Source: an uncultured Polynucleobacter sp. (GTDB lineage: Bacteria; Pseudomonadota; Gammaproteobacteria; Burkholderiales; Burkholderiaceae). From it: 44,371 nt of DNA. The notes beneath the pieces are model-generated. The model searched no databases. It was not told where the DNA came from and saw only the letters and a list, made by a program, of their open reading frames with translations. The translations under genes were made by a program, and so were the position numbers. Shown here piece by piece: positions 8,479 through 18,899 of the stretch. The first letter of the stretch is position 1, and every line of letters begins with the position of its first letter. The stretch is taken from positions 1 to 44,371 of the forward strand of contig CALMBU010000099.1 in assembly GCA_937863045.1 (NCBI GenBank), given 5' to 3'.

Positions 8479-8997
8479 ATGGCAAAGATGCAAAATAAAG
8501 TTCAATCTGAAGAGCGTGATGATGGTCTACGCGAAAAGATGATCGCTATCAACCGAGTGACCAAAGTTGTTAAAGGTGGTCGTATTCTCGGTTTTGCTGC
8601 ACTAACAGTGGTTGGTGATGGCGATGGCGGCATCGGTATGGGTAAGGGCAAGTCAAAAGAAGTGCCTGTAGCTGTACAAAAAGCAATGGACGAAGCACGT
8701 CGCAAGATGTTCAAGGTTTCTTTACGCAGTGGCACATTGCAGCACACAGTTGTTGGACAGCATGGCGCGTCACGCGTTTTGATTTCTCCAGCTAAAGACG
8801 GTACTGGCGTTATCGCTGGTGGCCCAATGCGTGCAGTGTTTGATGTGATGGGCATTACTAACGTGGTTGCAAAATCACTTGGTTCAACCAATCCATACAA
8901 CATGGTTCGTGCAACTTTGGATGGCTTACGCAAAATGAGCACTCCTTCAGAGATCGCTGCTAAGCGTGGTAAGTCTGTAGAGGAGATCCTAGGTTAA
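8479..8997 (+). CDS. rpsE: 30S ribosomal protein S5
   Basis: The 172-residue product is S5: the dsRNA-binding-like N-terminal domain ([20 protein letters not shown]) and the motif [15 protein letters not shown], involved in translational fidelity and mRNA helicase activity. AAGGAA precedes the ATG. A long antisense open frame (8502-8942) exists only because of codon bias. rpmD follows after 17 nt. Confidence 0.98.
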   Translation: MAKMQNKVQSEERDDGLREKMIAINRVTKVVKGGRILGFAALTVVGDGDGGIGMGKGKSKEVPVAVQKAMDEARRKMFKVSLRSGTLQHTVVGQHGASRVLISPAKDGTGVIAGGPMRAVFDVMGITNVVAKSLGSTNPYNMVRATLDGLRKMSTPSEIAAKRGKSVEEILG

Positions 8998-9014
8998 TCG
9001 CCTGGAAGATAAAT

Positions 9015-9191
9015 ATGAGCACAGTAAAAATTCAATTGGTACGTAGCTTGATTGCTACACGTGAAGATCATCGCGCAACAGTACGTGGCTTAGGCTTGCG
9101 TCGCGTGAATTCTGTTTCTGAATTGCAAGACACGCCATCAGTTCGCGGCATGATTAACAAAGTGTCTTACTTGGTCAAAGTCATCAAGTAA
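9015..9191 (+). CDS. rpmD: 50S ribosomal protein L30
   Basis: This 58-residue gene was found by reading the gap between rpsE and rplO. The product starts [20 protein letters not shown] and contains [16 protein letters not shown], the L30 core; it ends [11 protein letters not shown]30 is a small 50S protein encoded between S5 and L15 in most bacteria, so context and sequence agree. GGAAG lies upstream of the ATG. Confidence 0.96.
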   Translation: MSTVKIQLVRSLIATREDHRATVRGLGLRRVNSVSELQDTPSVRGMINKVSYLVKVIK

Positions 9192-9207
9192 TACTTAGGG
9201 ATAGATT

Positions 9208-9648
9208 ATGGAACTCAATAAAATTAAACCAGCAGAAGGTTCTAAGCACGCTAAGCGTCGCGTTGGTCGCGGCATTGGTTCAGGTTTAGGAAAAACTGCA
9301 GGTCGTGGTCACAAGGGACAAAAGTCTCGTTCAGGTGGCTTCCACAAAGTTGGATTTGAAGGCGGTCAAATGCCTTTGTATCGTCGCTTACCAAAGCGTG
9401 GCTTTGTGTCATTAAGCAAACAATTTGATGGTCAAGTAACTTTGACTGATCTTCAAAAGCTTGGTTTGGCTGAGATTGACCTAGTGACTCTTAAAAAGAG
9501 TGGCTTGGTATCTGGCTTAACAAAGAGCGTAAAAATCATTAAAACTGGTGAGTTATCAATGGCAATCACAGTGCGTGGCATTTTAGCTACTGCAGGTGCT
9601 AAAGCTGCTGTTGAAGCTGCTGGTGGCAAATTTGTTGAAGCTGCTTAA
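9208..9648 (+). CDS. rplO: 50S ribosomal protein L15
   Basis: The 146-residue product is L15: a basic, glycine-rich N-terminal extension ([20 protein letters not shown]) that threads into 23S rRNA, and a C-terminal globular domain. The Gly-rich [20 protein letters not shown] is diagnostic. secY follows after 13 nt, the invariant bacterial arrangement. Confidence 0.98.
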   Translation: MELNKIKPAEGSKHAKRRVGRGIGSGLGKTAGRGHKGQKSRSGGFHKVGFEGGQMPLYRRLPKRGFVSLSKQFDGQVTLTDLQKLGLAEIDLVTLKKSGLVSGLTKSVKIIKTGELSMAITVRGILATAGAKAAVEAAGGKFVEAA

Positions 9649-9661
9649 GAGTTAATACTTC

Positions 9662-10999
9662 ATGGCCATTGCATCTCCAACCCTCTCAAACTTGAAATCA
9701 GGAAGCAAGTTCGCCGACTTACGTCGTCGCTTGATTTTCTTGGTTTTGGCTTTGGTGGTTTTCCGCATTGGCGCGCATATTCCAGTTCCGGGTATTGACC
9801 CAGACCAGTTGGCTCAGTTATTTGATAGCCAAAGTGGTGGAATTCTTGGTATGTTCAACTTGTTCTCAGGTGGAGCGCTATCAAGATTCACAGTGTTCGC
9901 ACTTGGAATCATGCCTTACATTTCTGCATCGATCATCATGCAGTTATTGACCATCGTTATTCCAACATTGGAAGCAATGAAAAAAGATGGTCAAGCAGGA
10001 CAAAGAAAAATCACGCAGTACACACGCTATGCAACATTGGTCTTGGCAACTTTCCAAGCGCTTGGTATTGCGATTGCATTAGAAGCACAAGCAGGATTGG
10101 TGATTGACCCAGGCTTTACATTCCGCATGAACACAGTGATCACGCTTGTGACTGGCACGATGTTCTTGATGTGGTTGGGCGAACAAATCACTGAGCGTGG
10201 CTTGGGTAACGGTATTTCAATCATCATTTTTGGCGGTATTGCAGCTGGCTTGCCTGGTGCATTGGGTGGTTTATTTGAGTTGGTGAGAACTGGTTCAATG
10301 AGCGCGCTATCAGCCATTTTGATTGTTGTAATCGTTACTGCAGTAACCTATTTTGTGGTGTTTGTAGAGCGTGGCCAGCGACGTGTGTTGGTTAACTATG
10401 CCAAACGTCAAGTTGGTAACAAGGTTTATGGTGGTCAAGCCTCTCACTTGCCATTGAAGTTAAACATGGCGGGTGTTATTCCACCAATTTTTGCTTCATC
10501 CATTATTTTGTTCCCAGCAACAATTGCAGGTTGGTTCACTGCAGGTGAGACAACCAGTTCTGTGACTTTATTCATTAAAGATTTGGCGGCAACTTTGTCA
10601 CCAGGACAGCCTGTATATATTTTGATGTACGCATTAGCCATTATTTTCTTCTGCTTCTTTTACACAGCAATGGTATTTAACAGCAGAGATACGGCAGACA
10701 ACCTTAAGAAGAGTGGTGCTTTTGTTCCAGGAATTCGTCCAGGCGATCAAACAGCTCGTTACGTTGATAAGATTTTGACGCGCTTGACATTGATCGGTGC
10801 TGCTTACATGGTTTTAGTTTGTTTGTTGCCAGAGTTTTTGGTGTTGCGTTGGAATGTGCCGTTTTACTTCGGTGGAACATCACTTCTAATCATCGTTGTA
10901 GTAACAATGGACTTCATGGCCCAAGTTCAGTCATACATGATGCAGCAACAATATGATTCACTATTGAAGAAGGCTAACTTCAAAATGGGTAACTCGTAA
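9662..10999 (+). CDS. secY: Preprotein translocase channel subunit SecY
   Basis: The 445-residue polytopic protein has about ten hydrophobic segments and matches SecY ([20 protein letters not shown] after TM1, [12 protein letters not shown] in the middle). SecY forms the protein-conducting channel with SecE and SecG, in the inner membrane. The plug region near residues 60-75 is glycine-rich as expected. It starts 13 nt after rplO, and infA follows after 5 nt, so it is co-transcribed with the ribosomal genes. Confidence 0.98.
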   Translation: MAIASPTLSNLKSGSKFADLRRRLIFLVLALVVFRIGAHIPVPGIDPDQLAQLFDSQSGGILGMFNLFSGGALSRFTVFALGIMPYISASIIMQLLTIVIPTLEAMKKDGQAGQRKITQYTRYATLVLATFQALGIAIALEAQAGLVIDPGFTFRMNTVITLVTGTMFLMWLGEQITERGLGNGISIIIFGGIAAGLPGALGGLFELVRTGSMSALSAILIVVIVTAVTYFVVFVERGQRRVLVNYAKRQVGNKVYGGQASHLPLKLNMAGVIPPIFASSIILFPATIAGWFTAGETTSSVTLFIKDLAATLSPGQPVYILMYALAIIFFCFFYTAMVFNSRDTADNLKKSGAFVPGIRPGDQTARYVDKILTRLTLIGAAYMVLVCLLPEFLVLRWNVPFYFGGTSLLIIVVVTMDFMAQVQSYMMQQQYDSLLKKANFKMGNS

Positions 11000-11004
11000 G
11001 CTGT

Positions 11005-11223
11005 ATGGCAAAAGATGATGTCATACAAATGGCTGGCGAGATTGTTGAAAACTTGCCTAATGCCATGTTTCGTGTGAAGTTAGAAAACGGACATGTGGTG
11101 TTGGGACATATCTCAGGAAAAATGCGTATGCACTATATCCGCATTCTTCCTGGCGACAAAGTGACGGTGGAGCTTACTCCATACGACTTGTCAAAAGCGC
11201 GAATTGTGTTCCGCGCGAAGTAG
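11005..11223 (+). CDS. infA: Translation initiation factor IF-1
   Basis: The 72-residue product is IF-1, an OB-fold protein that occupies the A site during initiation ([39 protein letters not shown]). Length is exactly that of the family. Its location between secY and rpmJ is common outside the enterobacteria. The 5-nt spacer from secY and lack of a strong Shine-Dalgarno suggest coupling to secY translation. Confidence 0.97.
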   Translation: MAKDDVIQMAGEIVENLPNAMFRVKLENGHVVLGHISGKMRMHYIRILPGDKVTVELTPYDLSKARIVFRAK

Positions 11224-11250
11224 TAACTAATTGTATAGAAGAGGTTAATT

Positions 11251-11367
11251 ATGAAAGTTTTGGCATCTGTTAAGTGTATCTGCCGCAACTGTAAGATCAT
11301 TAAGCGCAAGCGCGTGGTTAGAGTTATCTGTTCATCAGATGCTCGTCACAAGCAGCGTCAAGGTTAA
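11251..11367 (+). CDS. rpmJ: 50S ribosomal protein L36 (zinc-binding form)
   Basis: This 38-residue gene starts at the ATG at 11251, preceded by AGAGG. The product begins [20 protein letters not shown] and ends with ARHKQRQG. C11, C14, C27 and H33 form the zinc-ribbon set of the C+ type. S14 in the same cluster is the zinc-free type, so the operon mixes both kinds. rpsM follows after 33 nt. Confidence 0.96.
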   Translation: MKVLASVKCICRNCKIIKRKRVVRVICSSDARHKQRQG

Positions 11368-11400
11368 TAAAGAAGCCGTCTCAAAAAAGAGGAACGTTAC

Positions 11401-11766
11401 ATGGCACGTATCGCAGGGGTAAACATCCCAAATCATCAACACACCGTTATTGGTCTAACGGCTATTTTTGGTATTGGCAATTCATTGGCTCGCAAGATTT
11501 GCGAAGCTTCTGGTGTTGCAATCGATAAAAAAGTTAAAGATCTAAACGATGCTGATTTAGAAAAACTTCGTGAAGAGGTAGGCAGGTTCACTGTTGAAGG
11601 TGACTTGCGTCGTGAAGTGACAATGAACATCAAGCGCCTAATGGACTTAGGTTGCTACCGTGGTCTGCGTCATCGCAAAGGCTTGCCAATGCGCGGTCAA
11701 CGCACACGCACTAATGCTCGTACACGCAAAGGCCCTCGTAAGGCCGGTATTGCACTTAAGAAATAA
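11401..11766 (+). CDS. rpsM: 30S ribosomal protein S13
   Basis: The 121-residue product is S13 ([20 protein letters not shown] at the start; [20 protein letters not shown] near the end). S13 contacts P-site tRNA and L5 across the subunit interface. AGAGGAAC precedes the ATG. It heads the alpha-operon section (rpsM, rpsK, rpsD, rpoA, rplQ). A separate promoter is not evident here. Confidence 0.98.
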   Translation: MARIAGVNIPNHQHTVIGLTAIFGIGNSLARKICEASGVAIDKKVKDLNDADLEKLREEVGRFTVEGDLRREVTMNIKRLMDLGCYRGLRHRKGLPMRGQRTRTNARTRKGPRKAGIALKK

Positions 11767-11782
11767 TTAGGAAGAGCTGACA

Positions 11783-12184
11783 ATGGCAAAACCACAACAA
11801 AACAACGCGGCTCGCGCCCGTAAAAAAGTTAAAAAGAATATTGCTGACGGCATTGCGCACGTTCACGCATCATTCAATAACACTATCGTGACTATCACTG
11901 ATCGCCAAGGCAATGCTTTGTCATGGGCAACATCAGGCGGTCAAGGTTTTAAAGGTTCTCGTAAATCTACACCGTTTGCCGCACAGGTAGCAGCTGAAGT
12001 TGCTGGCCGCGCAGCGATTGAGTGTGGTATCAAGAATTTAGCAGTTGAGATCAAGGGCCCAGGCCCAGGTCGCGAATCTGCTGTTCGTGCTTTGAATGCC
12101 CTTGGCATCAAAATCACGGAAATCCAGGACGTTACGCCAGTTCCACACAATGGCTGCCGTCCTCCAAAGCGTCGTCGTATCTAA
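11783..12184 (+). CDS. rpsK: 30S ribosomal protein S11
   Basis: The 133-residue product is S11, a platform protein ([20 protein letters not shown]; then [19 protein letters not shown]-terminal [18 protein letters not shown]). The asparagine-glycine in the HNGCR loop is the site that forms isoaspartate in E. coli S11. The 85 nt to rpsD hold two hairpins. Confidence 0.98.
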   Translation: MAKPQQNNAARARKKVKKNIADGIAHVHASFNNTIVTITDRQGNALSWATSGGQGFKGSRKSTPFAAQVAAEVAGRAAIECGIKNLAVEIKGPGPGRESAVRALNALGIKITEIQDVTPVPHNGCRPPKRRRI

Positions 12185-12204
12185 ATTTTTTAATCAAGCC
12201 CACC

Positions 12205-12253
12205 GTCCATTGCTTATAAAGAATGGACTCACCCTCAGTTTTTAACTGAAGGC
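12205..12253 (+). promoter_or_regulatory. Paired hairpins in the rpsD leader
   Basis: GTCCATT (12205-12211) and AATGGAC (12222-12228) form a perfect 7-bp stem. TCAGTT (12236-12241) and AACTGA (12245-12250) form a second 6-bp stem with a TTT loop. Both lie between the rpsK stop and the GTG start of rpsD. S4 represses the alpha operon in E. coli, so an S4-responsive element is possible, but the sequence does not prove it. No convincing -35/-10 pair is present. Confidence 0.45.
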
Positions 12254-12269
12254 AAAGAAAGGATGAATC

Positions 12270-12893
12270 GTGGCACGTTACATAGGCCCTAAAGCCAAAC
12301 TATCACGTCGGGAAGGTACCGACTTATTCCTAAAGAGCACACGTCGCTCTTTATCAGACAAATGCAAGCTTGACACTAAGCCAGGTCAACATGGCCGCAC
12401 ATCTGGTGCGCGCACATCTGACTACGGTAATCAATTACGTGAAAAGCAAAAAGTTAAGCGTATTTACGGTGTATTGGAGCGTCAGTTCCGCCGTTATTTC
12501 GCTGAAGCTGAGCGTCGCAAAGGCAACACAGGTGAAAACTTGTTGATGTTGTTGGAGTCACGTTTAGACAACGTTGTATACCGTATGGGTTTTGGTTCAA
12601 CACGCGCCGAAGCACGTCAATTGGTTTCTCACAAAGCAATTTTGTTGAATGGTAATGTTGCAAACATTCCTTCAATGCAAGTTCGTCCAGGTGACGTGAT
12701 TGCCATTCGTGAAAAAGCAAAAAAACAAACTCGTATTCAAGAGTCTTTAGGTCTTGTTGCTCAGTCAGCTGATGTTAGCTGGGTTAACGTAGACGCTACT
12801 AAATTAGAAGGCACATTCAAGCAAGCCCCTGATCGTGAAGACATCGGTGGCGATATCAATGAAAGCTTGATCGTCGAACTTTACTCACGTTAA
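12270..12893 (+). CDS. rpsD: 30S ribosomal protein S4
   Basis: Translation starts at GTG after AAAGGA, giving [20 protein letters not shown], the normal S4 start. The 207-residue product has the S4 RNA-binding domain near residues 97-160 ([20 protein letters not shown]). S4 starts 30S assembly, and in E. coli it also represses the alpha operon and assists antitermination. An antisense frame at 12454-12720 is a shadow. Confidence 0.98.
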   Translation: MARYIGPKAKLSRREGTDLFLKSTRRSLSDKCKLDTKPGQHGRTSGARTSDYGNQLREKQKVKRIYGVLERQFRRYFAEAERRKGNTGENLLMLLESRLDNVVYRMGFGSTRAEARQLVSHKAILLNGNVANIPSMQVRPGDVIAIREKAKKQTRIQESLGLVAQSADVSWVNVDATKLEGTFKQAPDREDIGGDINESLIVELYSR

Positions 12894-12920
12894 TGTGTCG
12901 CCCTCTTAAGGAATAAAAAT

Positions 12921-13901
12921 ATGCAAAACACACTGCTGAAGCCGAAAATTATTTCCGTAGAAGCGCTTGCAGAAAACCAAGCGAAAGTAGTTATGGAACC
13001 GTTTGAACGCGGTTATGGCCATACCTTGGGTAATGCCTTGCGTCGTGTGCTTTTGTCGTCTATGGTAGGTTGTGCTCCAACAGAAGTCAGCATTGCTGGC
13101 GTTGTTCATGAGTATTCAACAATTGATGGCGTGCAAGAAGACGTTGTTAACCTATTATTGAACCTCAAAGGCATTGTTTTCAAACTAGAACAACGTGATG
13201 AAGTAACAATTCACTTGCGCAAAGAAGGTGCTGGCGTTGTTTTGGCAAAAGACATTGAGTTGCCTCACGATGTTGAAATCATCAACCCTGATCACGTGAT
13301 TGCTCACTTATCTGCAAATGGTAAGTTAGATATGCAGATCAAGATTGAAAAAGGACGTGGCTATGTTCCAGGCAACGTTCGTAAATATCAAGATGAATCT
13401 TCAAAGACTATTGGTAGCATCGTTTTGGATGCGTCATTCAGTCCAGTTCGTCGTGTTAGCTATGCCGTTGAATCAGCTCGTGTTGAGCAACGCACAGACT
13501 TAGACCGCTTGGTAATGACAATTGAAACAAATGGTGTGTTAACGCCAGAAGAAGCAATTCGTCAATCAGCAAGCATCTTGGTTGATCAGTTAGTGGTATT
13601 TGCACAACTAGAGGGTACACAAGCTGCTGGCGACTTGGCTCCAAGCCGTTCACCTGCTGTTGATCCAATGTTGATGAGACCTGTTGATGATCTTGAGTTG
13701 ACAGTGCGCTCTGCAAATTGCTTAAAAGCTGAAAACATTTACTACATCGGTGACCTCATTCAACGCACTGAGAACGAGTTGTTAAAGACTCCAAATCTTG
13801 GCCGCAAATCATTGAATGAAATTAAAGATGTCTTGGCCGCTCGCGGTCTGACCTTGGGCATGAAGCTAGATAACTGGCCTCCTGCAGGTCTTGAGAAATA
13901 A
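12921..13901 (+). CDS. rpoA: RNA polymerase alpha subunit
   Basis: The 326-residue product has the alpha N-terminal dimerisation domain ([20 protein letters not shown] near residues 29-48) and the C-terminal DNA-binding domain, with the helix-hairpin-helix region [20 protein letters not shown] near 271-290. Alpha nucleates polymerase assembly and its CTD contacts UP elements and activators. AAGGAA precedes the ATG. It lies between rpsD and rplQ in the standard order. Confidence 0.98.
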   Translation: MQNTLLKPKIISVEALAENQAKVVMEPFERGYGHTLGNALRRVLLSSMVGCAPTEVSIAGVVHEYSTIDGVQEDVVNLLLNLKGIVFKLEQRDEVTIHLRKEGAGVVLAKDIELPHDVEIINPDHVIAHLSANGKLDMQIKIEKGRGYVPGNVRKYQDESSKTIGSIVLDASFSPVRRVSYAVESARVEQRTDLDRLVMTIETNGVLTPEEAIRQSASILVDQLVVFAQLEGTQAAGDLAPSRSPAVDPMLMRPVDDLELTVRSANCLKAENIYYIGDLIQRTENELLKTPNLGRKSLNEIKDVLAARGLTLGMKLDNWPPAGLEK

Positions 13902-13919
13902 TAGAAAGGAAGAGCCACC

Positions 13920-14309
13920 ATGCGTCACGGAAACGGACTTCGTAAATTAAATCGTACATCCTCACATCGTTTAGCGATGTTGCGCAACATGTCTAATTCA
14001 TTGTTGCAGCACGAGGTCATTAAAACAACTTTGCCAAAAGCTAAAGAATTGCGTCGTGTAGTTGAGCCGCTCATTACTTTAGGCAAAAAAGACAATTTGG
14101 CTAACCGCCGTTTAGCATTTGATCGTTTGCGCGATCGTGAAATGGTCACCAAACTCTTCACAGAGTTAGGCCCACGCTTTGCTACACGTCCAGGCGGCTA
14201 TTTGCGTATTTTGAAGTTCGGCTTCCGCGTGGGTGACAATGCACCTATGGCTTTGGTTGAGCTTTTGGATCGCCCAGAAGTCACAGAAGCACCAGTAGCA
14301 GCAGAATAA
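13920..14309 (+). CDS. rplQ: 50S ribosomal protein L17
   Basis: The 129-residue product matches L17 ([40 protein letters not shown]). It carries a short Ala/Val/Glu-rich end after the conserved [17 protein letters not shown] precedes the ATG. As usual it closes the alpha operon; an intrinsic terminator starts 15 nt after its stop codon. Confidence 0.98.
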   Translation: MRHGNGLRKLNRTSSHRLAMLRNMSNSLLQHEVIKTTLPKAKELRRVVEPLITLGKKDNLANRRLAFDRLRDREMVTKLFTELGPRFATRPGGYLRILKFGFRVGDNAPMALVELLDRPEVTEAPVAAE

Positions 14310-14324
14310 AGCCTGTTGTTCAGA

Positions 14325-14353
14325 AAAAAAGCCTGGTTTTGCCAGGCTTTTTT
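14325..14353 (+). terminator. Intrinsic terminator after rplQ
   Basis: GCCTGG (14331-14336) and CCAGGC (14342-14347) form the stem, with flanking A6 and T6 extending it to 12 bp around a TTTTG loop. The T-run is 14348-14353. It ends the S10-spc-alpha cluster. The A-run upstream would also let it act on the opposite strand. Confidence 0.9.
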
Positions 14354-14367
14354 GTTTGGAAGATAAT
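14339..14367 (+). promoter_or_regulatory. Promoter for cutA and dsbD inside the terminator
   Basis: TTGCCA (14339-14344) and GATAAT (14362-14367) are separated by 17 bp and each differs from consensus at one base. The -35 lies in the loop and descending arm of the rplQ terminator. The predicted start falls at about 14374, on the cutA ATG. This would separate cutA-dsbD from ribosomal transcription. Confidence 0.6.
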
Positions 14368-14373
14368 AGTCTT

Positions 14374-14703
14374 ATGGAATCAATGTACCTGATCATCACA
14401 ACAGCCCCTAAGCACGATGATGCCAAGAAACTGGCCGATTTAGCCATAGAGAAAAATATGGCTGCCTGTGTCCAAATACAGGCTGAATGCATTTCAACCT
14501 ATCGCTGGCAAGGTCAAATTGAAACGTCAACAGAGTACCCAGTTCATTTCAAAACAAATGAATCTAAAAGGCAAGCGCTGATGAGTCTGTTAAAGCAAAA
14601 CCACCCTTATGATGTCCCTGAAATTATTTGTATCAAGCTAGATGATGTCGATTCAGATTATGCTGATTGGCTAAACACGCAGTTAAGTGGCAAAAATGAT
14701 TAA
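14374..14703 (+). CDS. cutA: Divalent-cation tolerance protein CutA
   Basis: The 109-residue product matches the CutA1 family, small trimeric ferredoxin-like proteins linked to copper tolerance (TTAPKHDDAKKLADLAIEKN; AACVQIQ; YRWQGQIETSTEYPVHFKT; HPYDVPEIICI). The frame is open to a TTG at 14356, but the ATG at 14374 gives the family length and lies at the predicted transcription start. The ATG at 14383 is an alternative. Its end overlaps the dsbD start by 8 nt, and the CutA-DsbD pairing is common in proteobacteria. Confidence 0.93.
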   Translation: MESMYLIITTAPKHDDAKKLADLAIEKNMAACVQIQAECISTYRWQGQIETSTEYPVHFKTNESKRQALMSLLKQNHPYDVPEIICIKLDDVDSDYADWLNTQLSGKND

Positions 14704-16330
14704 AAAAATACTGATATCTTTTGCTTTAGCATTTGGTGCAATAACAGCGCAGGCGCAAAACTTTCTAGCGCCTGAGCAAGCCTTTCAGGTCAGCGCTGAG
14801 TATCAGTCTAATCAAGAAATTGTGTTGATTGCAAAACCAGCCAAGGGTTATTACATTTATCGTGAATCCATCAAGTTCAAGCTAATAAAAAATAATGATG
14901 AAGTAACGCTGGGTGTCCCACAGCTCCCACAAGGCAAGATCAAATTTGATGAAAACTTTGGCAAAGAATTAGAAACATACCCAAAAGATTTCAGCATCTT
15001 GCTACCCTTAATTAACAACAAAAATACTTCAGGGATGATTCTGAGTATGGAGTTACAGGGTTGTGCTGATAAGGGTGTTTGTTACCCGCCAATGGAGTTA
15101 AGGTTCACTCTATCAGGTCTGCAGTCAGTTGTGAATGGTGTTTTATATGAAGAAGGCGCAGATGCTGAGTTAAATGCTCCGAAAAAATTAGGTTTAGCAG
15201 ATTTATGGTCTGCCAGAGACGATGCTGGAATGTTAACCGGCATGTTGAAAAATATTTCCCCAATTATTTTGCTGGGTTCATTTTTTATCTTGGGCCTCGC
15301 CATGGCCTTAACGCCTTGCGTGTTACCGATGTTGCCAATCATGTCGAGTGTGATATTTGGCTCAAAAAATAATCAACATCGCGATATCTCAAAACTGAGG
15401 TCATCAGTGCTGGCTTTGTCTTATGTGCTGGGTATGGCAATCATGTACAGCGTTGCAGGGATGATCACAGCAGCGCTTGGTGCGAATATTCAGGTCTGGT
15501 TACAAAACCCTTGGGTATTGAGCATATTTGCATTGATGTTGTTGGCATTGGCAGCAAGCTTGTTTGGTTTTTATGAATTACGTTTACCTCAATCACTGCA
15601 CAATAAAATTGATCGCATTGCTGGTAAGCAAGAGGGTGGCAGTGTGCTTGGTGCTTTCATGTTGGGTGCGATTTCAACGCTCATAGCAAGTCCATGTGTC
15701 ACAGCACCCTTAGCTGGAGTGCTGGCATTTATCGCGCAAACTGGTTCGATTCCATTGGGCGGCATCTTATTGTTTGTGATGGCCTTGGGCATGGGCTTGC
15801 CGCTGATGCTTCTAGCGATTGGTGCCAAGGGCATCATTCCCAAAGCGGGCGCATGGATGACGGTTGTGCAAAAGATCTTTGGTGTGATGTTGGTAGCTCT
15901 TGCTGTTTGGGTTGCGTCTCCAATTTTCACAAGCTCCAAAACATCAAGTAATGAAACCATGCATCGACTTGAATCAGGCATTGTGTTTCAGAGAGTTTCT
16001 TCATTGGACCAACTTGAGCAGAAACTCAAAGATGCCCGATTAAAAGGGCAACCGGTTTTATTAGATTTCTATGCAGACTGGTGTGTGACTTGCAAGGAAA
16101 TGGAATTGCTGACTTTCAGTGATGAGAAAGTTAAAGCAGCGCTGAATCCTTATCAGCTGATTCAAGTGGATGTAACCAAAAATACTATTGAGCACCAACG
16201 CATATTGAAACACTATGCTTTGTTTGGGCCGCCAGCCATTCTGTTTTTTGATACAAATGGCGAAGAAAAATTTTCTAGAAGAGTGATTGGGTTCATGAAA
16301 GCAGAGCGCTTTTTAGAGCGCCTGCAGTAA
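14696..16330 (+). CDS. dsbD: Thiol:disulfide interchange protein DsbD
   Basis: The 544-residue product carries electrons from cytoplasmic thioredoxin across the inner membrane to periplasmic substrates, including those of cytochrome c maturation. A signal peptide (residues 1-20) precedes the N-terminal immunoglobulin-like domain with its cysteine pair C123 and C129 (GCADKGVCYPP). The membrane domain has about eight helices with cysteines in ALTPCVLPML and SPCVTAPLAG. The C-terminal thioredoxin domain has ADWCVTCKEME. I chose the ATG at 14696 over an in-frame GTG at 14687 because it starts the signal peptide directly. Convergent with hemB. Confidence 0.95.
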   Translation: MIKKILISFALAFGAITAQAQNFLAPEQAFQVSAEYQSNQEIVLIAKPAKGYYIYRESIKFKLIKNNDEVTLGVPQLPQGKIKFDENFGKELETYPKDFSILLPLINNKNTSGMILSMELQGCADKGVCYPPMELRFTLSGLQSVVNGVLYEEGADAELNAPKKLGLADLWSARDDAGMLTGMLKNISPIILLGSFFILGLAMALTPCVLPMLPIMSSVIFGSKNNQHRDISKLRSSVLALSYVLGMAIMYSVAGMITAALGANIQVWLQNPWVLSIFALMLLALAASLFGFYELRLPQSLHNKIDRIAGKQEGGSVLGAFMLGAISTLIASPCVTAPLAGVLAFIAQTGSIPLGGILLFVMALGMGLPLMLLAIGAKGIIPKAGAWMTVVQKIFGVMLVALAVWVASPIFTSSKTSSNETMHRLESGIVFQRVSSLDQLEQKLKDARLKGQPVLLDFYADWCVTCKEMELLTFSDEKVKAALNPYQLIQVDVTKNTIEHQRILKHYALFGPPAILFFDTNGEEKFSRRVIGFMKAERFLERLQ

Positions 16331-16349
16331 TTCCCGATACTGGTTTAAA

Positions 16350-18034
<1,685 letters not shown>

Positions 18035-18144
18035 AGATGTTTAAGGGTTAGACCTATTGTAAAATCTAACGCTGTTAATTGGTTGTTTAGTTAAAAATAA
18101 AGATTGAAGAATCTTCGCATCATATACATATAGGTGAGAGCACA

Positions 18145-18822
18145 ATGCGTCAAACATTTTCCGTCACATTTAAAACTTTAGTGATTGCCTTAGGCTTATC
18201 TTTGGTAAACCCTTCATTTGCTGCCGAACCCGCTGCGGCTCCTGCTGGTCCAGCAAAGGCTGACATTGCCAGAGGTGAGGCTTTATACAATGTAGGCGAT
18301 GCTAAGCGTGGTCTTGCTGCCTGTATGGGCTGTCATGGAGCTAATGGTGTTAGCGGTGGCGGTAGCTACCCTAAATTAGCTGGTCAGCATGCTGCTTACA
18401 CCGTGAAACAATTAAAAGATTACAAAGCTGGAAAAGATCGCCCTAATGCTGTCATGGCTGCTTTTGCTGGAATGATGACAGAGCAGGACATGATCGACGT
18501 TGCAGCTTACTTGGAAAAGCAAAAGCCTGGTTTGGGTACGGCTAAAAATAAAGCCAGCATTGAATTGGGTCAAAAGATTTACCGTGGCGGCATTGCTTCT
18601 AAGCAAGTGCCAGCATGCGCAGCTTGTCATGCACCTAATGGCGCCGGTATTCCATCGCAATACCCACGCCTGTCAGGTCAGTGGGCTGAGTACACAGAAG
18701 CCCAGTTAGTTGCCTACCGTCAAGGTGTGCGTAAGAACAGCGTGCAGATGACTGGAATTGCCTCTAGAATGTCAGATGCAGAAATCAAAGCTGTGTCTGA
18801 TTACATCGCCGGCTTGCGTTAA
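18145..18822 (+). CDS. Diheme cytochrome c4
   Basis: The 225-residue precursor has a signal peptide ending near residue 27 (SFAA) and two cytochrome c domains with heme sites CMGCH (60-64) and CAACH (158-162). The methionine ligands are probably in the GMM and MTGIAS segments. Cytochrome c4 is a periplasmic electron carrier to terminal oxidases. AGGTGAG precedes the ATG. The System II maturation genes ccsB and ccsA follow directly, so carrier and maturation machinery sit together. A terminator lies between them. Confidence 0.95.
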   Translation: MRQTFSVTFKTLVIALGLSLVNPSFAAEPAAAPAGPAKADIARGEALYNVGDAKRGLAACMGCHGANGVSGGGSYPKLAGQHAAYTVKQLKDYKAGKDRPNAVMAAFAGMMTEQDMIDVAAYLEKQKPGLGTAKNKASIELGQKIYRGGIASKQVPACAACHAPNGAGIPSQYPRLSGQWAEYTEAQLVAYRQGVRKNSVQMTGIASRMSDAEIKAVSDYIAGLR

Positions 18823-18852
18823 TTTATTCATTAAGTAGCTCTCATTAAGAAG

Positions 18853-18887
18853 GGCCCACGAACCTTGTTTGTGGGCTTTTTATTTTT
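18853..18887 (+). terminator. Intrinsic terminator after the cytochrome c4 gene
   Basis: GCCCAC (18854-18859) and GTGGGC (18871-18876) form a GC-rich stem, followed by TTTTT-A-TTTTT (18877-18887). It ends only 12 nt before the ccsB ATG and no promoter fits in between. ccsB and ccsA therefore probably rely on readthrough, which would give more cytochrome than maturation factor. Confidence 0.88.
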
Positions 18888-18899
18888 AAAAAGAAAGTT

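Noticed and set aside
8502-8942. Antisense frame of 146 codons opposite rpsE
   Set aside because: Complement of a conserved ribosomal gene with biased codons; no independent support.
12191-12220. Possible promoter for rpsD with TATAAA at 12215-12220
   Set aside because: No acceptable -35 at 16-18 bp, and the box lies in the loop of a hairpin.
14356-14373. TTG start giving CutA six more residues
   Set aside because: It lies at the tail of the terminator, upstream of the predicted transcription start, and the ATG at 14374 already gives the family length.
16300-16349. Terminator between convergent dsbD and hemB
   Set aside because: A GCGCT/AGCGC repeat in the last codons of dsbD has no U-run on the relevant side for either gene.
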